5,199 bases of DNA from Candidatus Eiseniibacteriota bacterium (GTDB taxonomy: Bacteria > Arandabacterota > Arandabacteria > JAGLYR01). The stretch covers positions 1 to 5,199 of the forward strand of contig JAGLYR010000029.1 in assembly GCA_023132135.1 (NCBI GenBank). The letters run 5' to 3'. Both the position numbers and the translations under genes were made by a program. Numbering within the stretch: position 1 is the stretch's first letter; every line of letters begins with the position of its first letter. The notes under the pieces were generated by a model, which saw nothing but the letters and a program-made list of their open reading frames with translations, did not search any database and was not told the DNA's origin. Positions 1 through 4,939 of the stretch are shown here, in pieces.

Positions 1-36
1 GCTGACTCGCTGGGAATGATGCAGGAGGTAGCCTAA
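1..36 (+). CDS. 3' end of an upstream gene (partial)
   Basis: Frame 1 is open from the window edge and reads ADSLGMMQEVA before a TAA at 34-36. That stop shares its last base with the ATG of the next gene (TAATG), an arrangement typical of translationally coupled operon neighbours. Only 11 codons are visible, so no function can be proposed. The call rests on the stop/start overlap alone; the frame could be open by chance. Confidence 0.45.
   Translation, partial: ADSLGMMQEVA
23..29 (+). promoter_or_regulatory. Strong Shine-Dalgarno site for the gene at 36
   Basis: AGGAGGT at 23-29 lies six bases before the ATG at 36. It fixes that start codon and lies inside the final codons of the preceding frame, consistent with coupled translation. 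Confidence 0.8.
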
Positions 37-512
37 TGCCAAGGAGTGTGGTTGCCATCGCAGTGCTTGCCGGAATCCTGCTCGTTGGTCACGTCGGTGT
101 TGGCTGCGAGGAGCCACAGTCTGAGCAGGCGCCCAAGCTTAGAAGCCAGTTGGATGAGGACGTTCTACGGAGGTTGATGCTATACGAGGAGCAACGACGG
201 AGTCCCGGAGCTGCAATGGTGTGGTCGGTAGTAATCCCGGGCGCTGGCCATGTCTACAACAAGGATTATGCGATCGGAGGGGCGCTCTTTCTATTCACCG
301 TGGTTCTGGGTGGTGCAGCGATCGAGGATTGGAACACGGAGATTGACTCCAAGTACCTCTGGGGGGCTGCGATATCGCTTAGAATAGCTGACATCGGACT
401 TGCGTACATACGAGCCAAGGGTTCCAACAGAGAACTGCGCCGACGTTATAGGTTGGAGATAGGATCGACGCTGGCTGGCGACACGGCTTTCCGTCTTGTG
501 TACAGGTTCTAG
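36..512 (+). CDS. Exported small membrane protein, P-G-x-G-x-x-Y motif (DUF5683/TM2-like)
   Basis: This is a 158-residue protein. Residues 1-23 form a basic then hydrophobic export signal ending at Cys24. The residues before Cys24 (HVGVG) are a poor lipobox because position -3 is Gly, so lipidation is possible but unproven. After a charged helical stretch (about 35-56) comes IPGAGHVYNKDYAIGGALF (67-85). The motif P-G-x-G-x-x-Y-N-x-x-x-x-x-G is typical of small membrane proteins of the TM2/DUF5683 kind, where it marks a turn into a membrane helix. Hydrophobic segments lie at about 60-70, 79-96 and 108-125. The C-terminus (RLEIGST...FRLVYRF) alternates and ends in Phe, resembling an outer-membrane strand. 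Role unknown; envelope location is the safe inference. The start is set by AGGAGGT at 23-29 and by overlap with the preceding stop. It may be the last gene of its operon, as the next gene converges on it. Confidence 0.8.
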   Translation: MPRSVVAIAVLAGILLVGHVGVGCEEPQSEQAPKLRSQLDEDVLRRLMLYEEQRRSPGAAMVWSVVIPGAGHVYNKDYAIGGALFLFTVVLGGAAIEDWNTEIDSKYLWGAAISLRIADIGLAYIRAKGSNRELRRRYRLEIGSTLAGDTAFRLVYRF

Positions 513-538
513 ACAGCGGTAATTCGGGGAGGCGATAG

Positions 539-715
539 GGGACCTTGTGAGCGCCGGGATAAACCGGCCCGTCGGACGGCGGCGCGGACGGCCTGTGGTT
601 TGACTGCAAGTGCTGGGAGGACTCTCGGCCTTTGCGGGCGGAGAATCGGGGGCATCCGGTGAAGGCGCATCTTAAGAGAGGCCCAGTGGTAAGCTGACTA
701 AGCTGACAACGTCCC
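539..715. mobile_element. Chimeric remnant of the GGGACGT-ended inverted-repeat element
   Basis: The right end, 690-715, matches the right terminal repeat of the 231-bp element at 2992-3222 in all but one base. The inner part (569-638) matches that element's interior at 68 of 70 bases. The left side differs: it starts GGGACCTTGT at 539, close to the GGGACGTTGT expected, then passes at 547 into a group II intron 5'-end fragment that ends at 568. The remnant therefore looks like an element whose left end was replaced or interrupted by intron sequence. It encodes no convincing protein and contains no transposase. No target-site duplication is visible at the two edges. It fills most of the 388-base gap between two convergent genes. 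Confidence 0.65.
547..568 (+). repeat. 22-base group II intron 5'-end fragment, copy 1
   Basis: Starting GTGAGCGCCGG, this stretch is identical over 22 bases to 2287-2308, where the match continues into recognisable group II intron sequence. It contains the small hairpin GCCGG-GATAAA-CCGGC. Both copies directly follow a GGGAC-type element end (GGGACCTT here, GGGACGTA at 2279). Here the intron similarity stops at 568 and dispersed-repeat sequence begins. Confidence 0.6.
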
Positions 716-718
716 GGG
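569..718. repeat. Dispersed ~150-base repeat, copy 1
   Basis: This is a direct repeat of 3077-3226. Bases 569-638 agree at 68 of 70 positions with 3077-3146. The middle part (about 640-689) is diverged with small indels. The right end (690-718) again agrees at nearly every base. It starts with a short hairpin, CCGTC-G-GACGG. The divergence pattern and indels argue against a conserved protein in either strand. Confidence 0.85.
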
Positions 719-900
719 AAGCCGCCCTCTCTCCCCAGATTACCATTTGTCGGGTCTCCAGTTGGCGAGGACTCCACGCGCGTTACCGGGTCCGTTCTTG
801 TGTGGGCGAATGCCGGTTGCAACCCGCGGGTCTACGCAGTCGAGCGGAGAATGCGGGCATGCAAGACCTGACCCGGAGTCCAGCGCTGTGTCCTTGTTTT
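719..900. other. Intergenic, nothing recognised
   Basis: This is the rest of the gap between the two convergent genes. I find no convincing reading frame and no T-tract terminator on either strand. The only symmetry is trivial, for example ACCCGCGGGT near 827-836. Terminators for the two converging genes are not identifiable here. Confidence 0.4.
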
Positions 901-2091
901 TCAGATTCGGTCCTCGGAGTTGTTGCTGTCCTCAGGTGGCGGAATGGTATTGAAGCCTCCCTCCGGAAGTTGCAAAGCCAAGGTGAAAAGAACCTGGCTC
1001 AGGACGCTCTCCGGGGCTCGGAAATCCCGTCGGTAAGCCTTGACATCCCAGGCCTCAGCCAGAGCGCGCTCCGCCATGCGCTGGATCGAACCCGGAACGA
1101 TGTTGGCAGCGTGAGCCTTTGACGTGGTCTCACGCACATAGAACGCTGCTGCATCTCGCGCTGCGCGCCAAATGAAGTTGTACGCCTGCCCCACGGAGAA
1201 GGTTTTCAGCACGGACTTCAGCACATGGCAGGTCATCGCTCCCGCGCGGAACTCGAAGCCGTGATCTTCTATGACTACGCGGAGGTATTGCAGGCATTCG
1301 TGGAGCGCCACCTTCCGATGAATCTCCTCGCTTTTCGCAAGCCAACCCTCAGGCCATTCATCAGACTTAAGGAGGTCTTCAAGGTCTTCTAAGAGTCGGC
1401 CTGCCGAAGGGCCCTCCGGCAGGAGGGGGAGAATCCAATGGACCTTGGAGGGAACGAACCTGATGAACTCGCCATCTTCGATTACGATGGACTCCTCGCG
1501 CGAGTCAGGATGGATGCAGATTATGCTGCGCCGGTACAGGTGATCCAGGATCTCGCGATCCAACTCCGGCGTAGGAGAGAGTAACAGCGAAAAAGACTCA
1601 TGAGGCAAAATGAAAGCGAGGTCTTCCGACCCGCCAGCACGAAGAAGACTTACCAGGTACACTACATCGACAAGGGAGAGACGCTCGCCCGAAAGACCGG
1701 GGTCCTTACTCGCGTCAAGTTCATGCTGAATCAGGTCGCGGCGGCGCTGGTCCCTCTGCTCGGTTTCCTCCCGGGCGGCGGCGCGCTGGGCTTCTTGACA
1801 GTCATCGCAGGTCCAGGAACCCCAGTTCCCCCAGCTCCGGCGCTGTTGAAAGTCCGCGCGACTCTTGAAGGGGCGCGGGGTACCACAGCTGGAGCACGCC
1901 TCATCTCGCGAGGAGGCGATGCAGCTAGCCGCAACTGTGGAGGCAAGCTTGGTTCGGGGAATCTTGAAGACCTCGGAAAGCTCGATGACCTTGTGGACGA
2001 ACTTCCGATGTGTGTCAATTTGCCAGTACTGGCGGCACAGCTCGCGGAGGTCCCCAGAGTCGGTAAGGAACTCTATCTCTATTTTGGCCAC
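901..2091 (-). CDS. 396-residue zinc-ribbon-like protein of unknown function
   Basis: I do not recognise this family. Residues 1-60 are mixed helix. CSSCG at 66-70 and CDDC at 95-98 give a Cys4 set (C66, C69, C95, C98) with a 25-residue spacer rich in Trp, Arg and Gln, which fits a zinc ribbon. A very charged, probably helical linker follows at about 100-125. Residues 135-225 look globular alpha/beta. Residues 232-375 are mostly helical, with a conserved-looking stretch YNFIWRAARDAAAFYVRE (304-321) and HAANIVPGSIQRMAERA (327-343). There is no signal peptide or membrane helix, so it is probably cytosolic. It could bind nucleic acid through the ribbon, but no catalytic motif is visible. The start is GTG, preceded by a purine-rich GAGAGAGA acting as a weak ribosome site. 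It is alone on its strand, surrounded by mobile-element debris, which suggests accessory cargo. Coding is supported by length and by clean protein-like composition against junk in the antisense frame. Confidence 0.82.
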   Translation of the reverse strand: MAKIEIEFLTDSGDLRELCRQYWQIDTHRKFVHKVIELSEVFKIPRTKLASTVAASCIASSRDEACSSCGTPRPFKSRADFQQRRSWGNWGSWTCDDCQEAQRAAAREETEQRDQRRRDLIQHELDASKDPGLSGERLSLVDVVYLVSLLRAGGSEDLAFILPHESFSLLLSPTPELDREILDHLYRRSIICIHPDSREESIVIEDGEFIRFVPSKVHWILPLLPEGPSAGRLLEDLEDLLKSDEWPEGWLAKSEEIHRKVALHECLQYLRVVIEDHGFEFRAGAMTCHVLKSVLKTFSVGQAYNFIWRAARDAAAFYVRETTSKAHAANIVPGSIQRMAERALAEAWDVKAYRRDFRAPESVLSQVLFTLALQLPEGGFNTIPPPEDSNNSEDRI

Positions 2092-2286
2092 AGCCGGTCT
2101 CTCTCTGGAAACGATTGCGCAAGAGGGGGGGCGTCTGGTCTACTAGGTTGGCCCAGTTCTCTAGTCCGCCAATTCGCAACCTGCCACTATTTCTCTAGGA
2201 GCCTGTCGGAGTATTATGCTCGCGTTCTTGTAGGTAGTCTGCCATAATCGCCCTCGGAGATCAACAGGGCGACTTTCCGGGACGTA
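2092..2286. other. Upstream region of the zinc-ribbon gene; ends in an element terminus
   Basis: This stretch should hold the minus-strand promoter of the zinc-ribbon gene, but I cannot pick a convincing -35/-10 pair. A CATAAT-like hexamer (reverse strand, near 2212-2217) lacks a credible -35. The right margin, CTTTCCGGGACGT at 2273-2285, is a short element end also found at 4919-4931 and, inverted, at 3216-3228. Confidence 0.35.
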
Positions 2287-2465
2287 GTGAGCGCCGGGAT
2301 AAACCGGCATGGAGTAGGGTATGAGAGAGACCTACGTGAAAGGAGTAGCGACCCATCATGGCCCCGAGTCATGGGTGGGTACCGGTGACGGTGCTTGCCA
2401 AGCGTTGGCGGGGGAAGCGCGGGCCAGGTATTGCGGCATTCGTGTCCCGAAATCCGACGACAGAA
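2287..2465 (+). mobile_element. Group II intron, truncated 5' part (domain I), no reverse transcriptase
   Basis: Beginning GTGAGCGCCGG (group II introns start GUGYG-like), the sequence matches, from memory, the 5' structural region of bacterial group II introns. The familiar accidental translation of that RNA is visible from 2321: MRETYVKGVATHHGPES, and then the DNA around 2400-2434 (AAGCGTTGGCGGGGG, GCGCGGGCCAGGTATTG) follows the usual course. Hairpins fit an RNA: GCCGG/CCGGC (2293-2308), ACCCAT/ATGGGT (2351-2376), GCCAA-GCG-TTGGC (2397-2409). The resemblance fades after about 2465. No intron-encoded protein, no domain V and no 3' end occur before the next gene at 2503, so it is a dead remnant. 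The right boundary is uncertain by a few tens of bases. The recognition is from knowledge of intron sequences, not a search. Confidence 0.62.
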
Positions 2466-2490
2466 GACGCCGGGAGAGTGCGAGCGGACT

Positions 2491-2496
2491 AAGGAG
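2491..2496 (+). promoter_or_regulatory. Shine-Dalgarno site that sets the start at 2503
   Basis: AAGGAG lies six bases before the ATG at 2503. It favours this start over the in-frame ATG at 2395, which lies inside intron remnant sequence and has no ribosome site. Confidence 0.75.
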
Positions 2497-2502
2497 AAGG
2501 GT

Positions 2503-3000
2503 ATGTCTGACAAGGAATCTGTTGAGATGGTGCAGTATCAGGTTGTGGCTTCTCGGAGGCAGTCAAGGGACTCGCTGCTTTGGCAAGTCCCGGTTCTGAG
2601 TCTTACGGCGCAGGCCTTCCTGTTCACTATCGCACTGGGATCCACATCCAGATTTGCCAGACTGCTAGCGGCAGGTCTTGCGCTAGCTGCTTCGCTCGCA
2701 TCGATTCAGCTTATGGTGAAACATCGAGGCCATGAGCAGTCCGATTCGGAGCGGCTTGAGGCTTTCGAGAAACAGCAAGCTGCACGAGGCTTCTGTGTGA
2801 TTCATGGCCGCCCGCCTCTACGGGAAGGGAGAGTGCTAGGGCGGTGGATCAGGAAACTCAGCTCATACAAAGTGTGGTTGTTCATTCTTGTACTGTTCGC
2901 CGCCGTCGCATTGTGGTTGGTCCTTGGGACGTTCTTGGCACTTCCTGCGTGGGACCTTCCTAGCGCAATCCCTGTATCAAACACGAAGTATGGGACGTAG
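2503..3000 (+). CDS. Three-helix membrane protein of unknown function, 3' end altered by an element
   Basis: This is a 165-residue protein. A short polar N-terminus (1-25) precedes a helical hairpin: hydrophobic segments at about 29-46 and 51-71 separated only by GSTSR. A soluble, charged stretch (72-118) includes HEQSDSERLEAFEKQQAA, likely helical, and a basic run before the third membrane segment at 122-146. The N-terminal two-helix plus helical-tail layout recalls SLATT-type two-helix effectors, but no diagnostic residues let me assign it. No export signal; the inner membrane is the likely site. Start chosen at 2503 because of AAGGAG at 2491-2496. The final codons GGG-ACG-TAG (2992-3000) are the first nine bases of the 231-bp element's left inverted repeat, so the Gly-Thr end and stop are element-derived. 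The original C-terminus may have been longer. Upstream sequence is a group II intron remnant, so its native promoter may be lost. Confidence 0.75.
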   Translation: MSDKESVEMVQYQVVASRRQSRDSLLWQVPVLSLTAQAFLFTIALGSTSRFARLLAAGLALAASLASIQLMVKHRGHEQSDSERLEAFEKQQAARGFCVIHGRPPLREGRVLGRWIRKLSSYKVWLFILVLFAAVALWLVLGTFLALPAWDLPSAIPVSNTKYGT

Positions 3001-3222
3001 TCAGCTTTGTCAGCTTATTGCGCTGCTACCGGTACCATCTGGCCGTGCCTGATGGGCAAAGGGAATTCCTCTGGATCCGTCGGACGGCGGCGCAGACGGC
3101 CTGTGGTTTGACTGCAAGCGCTGGGAGGACTCTCGGCCTTTGCGGGTGGAGGATCGGGGCATTCCGTGAAGGTGTACCGCAACATAAGACTGGCGGTAAG
3201 CTGACAAAGCTGACAACGTCCC
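2992..3222. mobile_element. 231-bp non-autonomous inverted-repeat element (MITE-like)
   Basis: The left end 2992-3017 (GGGACGTAGTCAGC...) and the right end 3197-3222 are inverted repeats of 26 bases with 25 matches. Similarity to related ends continues outside on the right (GGAAAGCG, 3223-3230), so the true boundary could be a few bases further out. The interior carries the dispersed repeat shared with 569-718. No transposase or protein-like frame is present, so it would need a transposase supplied elsewhere. No target-site duplication is obvious (left flank GAAGTAT, right flank GGAAAGC). It overlaps the last nine bases of the preceding membrane-protein gene. Confidence 0.8.
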
Positions 3223-3226
3223 GGAA
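3077..3226. repeat. Dispersed ~150-base repeat, copy 2
   Basis: This is the second copy of the repeat at 569-718, in the same orientation. It begins at the CCGTCGGACGG hairpin. Sequence to its left (3018-3076) is unrelated to that left of copy 1, so the shared unit starts sharply at this point even though both copies end in the same inverted repeat. Confidence 0.85.
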
Positions 3227-3307
3227 AGCGTTTGATCGATTTCCCCGCAGTCACCCCGAAACTGCATCCGAACTCGATGCCGTGGCATGATCAGGGAAAA
3301 GCGGGCG

Positions 3308-3330
3308 TTTTTCAACAACCCCACAGACCC
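3308..3330 (-). repeat. Solo end of the 155-bp element family
   Basis: TTTTTCAACAACCCC (3308-3322) is the exact reverse complement of GGGGTTGTTGAAAAA at 4948-4962 in the element at 4940-5094. The outer bases (ACAGACCCG) are a degraded version of that terminus. I find no partner end upstream, so this is a remnant. It ends about ten bases before a promoter -35. Confidence 0.6.
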
Positions 3331-3340
3331 GAATTCCTTA

Positions 3341-3369
3341 TTGACACCCGACCCTGGTATCCATATACT
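3341..3369 (+). promoter_or_regulatory. Near-consensus sigma70-type promoter
   Basis: TTGACA (3341-3346), a 17-base spacer, then TATACT (3364-3369). The -35 is perfect and the -10 has five of six consensus bases. Transcription would start near 3376 and give a leader of about 90 bases before the ATG at 3468. Weak symmetry nearby (ACAAC-ACGCTC-GTTGT, 3381-3396) could be an operator, but this is speculative. The gene it served is now only a stub, so it may read through into the element and the beta-propeller gene. Confidence 0.7.
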
Positions 3370-3467
3370 GGAGACAGAAGACAACACGCTCGTTGTATAT
3401 CGTAGTTGTTGCACATCAGTGAGTGTGCTTTTCGTGGGCACAGCGCCACACGGGGAGGGGTAACACT

Positions 3468-3527
3468 ATGCCACGCAACATCGTTGGGCCACCCGCCAGA
3501 GGGGACGACTTCTATGATCGCGCATAA
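3468..3527 (+). pseudogene. 5' stub of an AAA/archaeal-type ATPase gene
   Basis: An ATG with a purine-rich ribosome site (GGGGAGGGG, 3452-3460) opens MPRNIVGPPARGDDFYDRA, then TAA at 3525. The pattern N-x-V-G-P-P-x-x-G-x-D-F-x-x-R is, from memory, the conserved N-terminus of bacterial P-loop ATPases of the archaeal-ATPase/NACHT-like type, where a Glu and then the Walker A region follow. Here the match ends at the Arg, just before a GGGGACATAAC element end at 3531. None of the ATPase core (Walker A or B) appears downstream. The strong promoter and ribosome site upstream agree with this having been a real gene. It is now non-functional. Confidence 0.55.
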
Positions 3528-3531
3528 TCTG

Positions 3532-3549
3532 GGGACATAACACCGATTT
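3532..3549 (+). repeat. Extra GGGACATAA end, outer to the 329-bp element
   Basis: GGGACATAACACCGATTT resembles the inner element end at 3583-3600 (GGGACATAATACGCGTTT) at 14 of 18 bases, in the same orientation, 51 bases away. It sits exactly where the ATPase stub loses its frame. It may be the terminus of an earlier insertion into which the 329-bp element later landed. Confidence 0.5.
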
Positions 3550-3577
3550 CTTGGTGGACTGCGGTATGATGTGGGCG

Positions 3578-3906
3578 TTCCCGGGACATAATACGCGTTT
3601 GATAGTTCTGTGATAATCGCCGATCGCGATGGTGGGGTTGCCAGCTACCGTTGACCAGCGCCAGCCACGGGTATCGCTGCTGTTTGCGCGGGCGGCCACC
3701 TGGCGAAGGGCGAAGTCTGCGGCTGGTTAGACGTTCCACCATCGCTATGAACCCGTTGCTCCCGCACCTGGAGACCGTGCGGGACTGCTCCCGAATGAAA
3801 TCAATCATGGGCCCCGGAAGGCGCCCGGAGGTTTGGGGCCCTGAGGCGGGGGATGGGAGGGGAGCAGTTATCACGAAAGTATCAAACGCGTATTGTGTCC
3901 CGGGAA
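3578..3906. mobile_element. 329-bp inverted-repeat element (MITE-like or IS remnant)
   Basis: The left arm 3578-3616 (TTCCCGGGACATAATACGCG...) and right arm 3868-3906 are inverted repeats of 39 bases with 35 matches. The core could be taken as 3583-3901, beginning GGGACA and ending TGTCCC. A 10-bp inner inverted repeat (GCGATGGTGG 3626-3635, CCACCATCGC 3736-3745) adds structure. Open frames inside on both strands do not resemble a transposase I know. The insertion separates the ATPase stub from the beta-propeller gene. Confidence 0.75.
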
Positions 3907-4853
3907 AGCCAGTTGTTGCTTGGCAACTCGAATGGATGCCATCGGGCTACAGTCCTCCTGGACACTTTGGGCCCACATATGAGGATCTTGTTTTCGTCAA
4001 TTCCCAAGTGGGTTGGCTCGCGGGCGGCATTGGCAGCCAATCCACGGGTGGCGTGGTTGTCAACACATCCGACGGCGCGCGAAATTGGACTCTTCGGCTT
4101 GAGGGCGTTGGGCATATCAAAGATCTCCATTTCGTCGATCACAATGTCGGCTGGGCTGTCGGATCGGAGGGTACGGTCCTCAGGACACTGGACGGCGGCG
4201 CACATTGGGAACAGATTGACGTGCACCCATATCGCGATTTCAGCGGAGTGTACTTCCTGGACCGTCGCCGCGGGTGGGTTGTAGGACACCATGAGACCAT
4301 ACTGTACACCGCGGACGGGGGAAGCACTTGGGTCTGGCAGCGAGAGGGATCTGAGTTCGCCGTTCGAGCCGTGGTTTTCCTGGACAATTTGCGAGGCTGG
4401 GCCGTAGCGTCCAGCTACTCGGGGGAACGTGGTCTGCTTCTCAGAACACTCGACGGGGGAGAGCATTGGACACAACATATGGAGACCCCCGTTCCCATCC
4501 GCACACTGACGTTCGGCGATAGCATGCACGCTTGGATCACCGGTACCAATGCCATCTACTTCACGGAAGACGGAGGCGAGACTTGGACGCCGGGCGAGAT
4601 TGATTCACTGATCACCACCGTCACTGACGTAGGCTTCGTGAATCACAAGGAAGGATGGGCAGTCGGGTACTTCTGCAGGGTATGGGAGACGAACGACGGG
4701 GGCCACACGTGGCACTACGTGGAATCCTTTGGTCCTGGTTACTCGCTGAGATCGTTCCATGCTATTGAGTTCAGCGACTATTACAACGCGTGGATTGTGG
4801 GAAGCAGTGGCTTCATTGGGCATATGACACGGATCCCGGTCTACGAGAACTGA
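3651..4853 (+). CDS. YCF48/BNR-type seven-bladed beta-propeller, native N-terminus lost
   Basis: The open frame gives up to 400 residues, but only residues from about 86 (base 3906) are propeller-gene sequence; residues 1-85 are translation of the 329-bp element. Seven blade repeats of the type (D/A)-x-x-F-x-(D/N)-x-x-x-(G/A)-W-(A/I)-x-G start near 111, 158, 199, 240, 285, 326 and 371. Six carry an Asp-box (T-x-D-G-G-x-x-W): 139-146, 179-186, 220-227, 266-273, 305-312, 347-354. The fold matches photosystem II assembly/YCF48-like and BNR-repeat proteins, which in non-phototrophs are usually secreted and of unknown ligand. A signal peptide would be expected before residue 90 but is absent, which fits replacement of the 5' end. 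Possible starts in frame are TTG 3651, ATG 3747, 3795, 3807 and 3936; none has a good ribosome site. Whether any protein is made is doubtful, although the propeller itself is intact. Confidence 0.78.
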   Translation: MTSASHGYRCCLRGRPPGEGRSLRLVRRSTIAMNPLLPHLETVRDCSRMKSIMGPGRRPEVWGPEAGDGRGAVITKVSNAYCVPGKPVVAWQLEWMPSGYSPPGHFGPTYEDLVFVNSQVGWLAGGIGSQSTGGVVVNTSDGARNWTLRLEGVGHIKDLHFVDHNVGWAVGSEGTVLRTLDGGAHWEQIDVHPYRDFSGVYFLDRRRGWVVGHHETILYTADGGSTWVWQREGSEFAVRAVVFLDNLRGWAVASSYSGERGLLLRTLDGGEHWTQHMETPVPIRTLTFGDSMHAWITGTNAIYFTEDGGETWTPGEIDSLITTVTDVGFVNHKEGWAVGYFCRVWETNDGGHTWHYVESFGPGYSLRSFHAIEFSDYYNAWIVGSSGFIGHMTRIPVYEN

Positions 4854-4914
4854 GATCTCTTTTGCATTCCGGTTCGGCCGGTTCGGGACAGTTTACCCAT
4901 TTGATATTCTCGGG

Positions 4915-4931
4915 AACGCTTTCCGGGACGT
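4915..4931 (+). repeat. Solo 17-base element end
   Basis: AACGCTTTCCGGGACGT is the exact reverse complement of 3216-3232, which spans the right border of the 231-bp element. Thirteen of these bases also recur at 2273-2285. No partner inverted repeat is visible, so this is a leftover end. The rest of 4854-4939 shows only another GGGACA motif at 4885 and no terminator with a T-tract for the preceding gene. Confidence 0.55.
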
Positions 4932-4939
4932 GAATCCCG

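Noticed and set aside
379-822. 147-residue minus-strand frame resembling one at 3010-3441
   Set aside because: The resemblance comes from the DNA repeat shared by 569-718 and 3077-3226. Indels shift the frames between copies, and it overlaps the 3' end of the envelope-protein gene.
1600-2247. 215-residue plus-strand frame opposite the zinc-ribbon gene
   Set aside because: It is antisense to a much better protein, with low-complexity Gly/Ala/Pro stretches and no ribosome site or family resemblance.
2395-2502. Upstream start extending the membrane protein by 36 residues
   Set aside because: The extra segment is intron-remnant sequence without a ribosome site, while AAGGAG at 2491 fits the ATG at 2503.
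2321-2599. 92-residue frame MRETYVKGVATHHGPES...
   Set aside because: This is the well-known accidental translation of group II intron RNA, not a protein gene.
3512-3874. 120-residue minus-strand frame inside the 329-bp element
   Set aside because: It spans element ends and the ATPase stub, is rich in Arg/Ser/Pro, and matches no transposase motif I know. I could not support it as a gene.
3882-4529. 215-residue minus-strand frame opposite the beta-propeller
   Set aside because: It is a shadow of the repeat-bearing propeller; the plus strand shows regular Asp-boxes and blades.
4851-4866. GAGATCTC followed by TTTT as a possible terminator
   Set aside because: It is a short loopless palindrome with only four T residues, which would not form a stable terminator hairpin.
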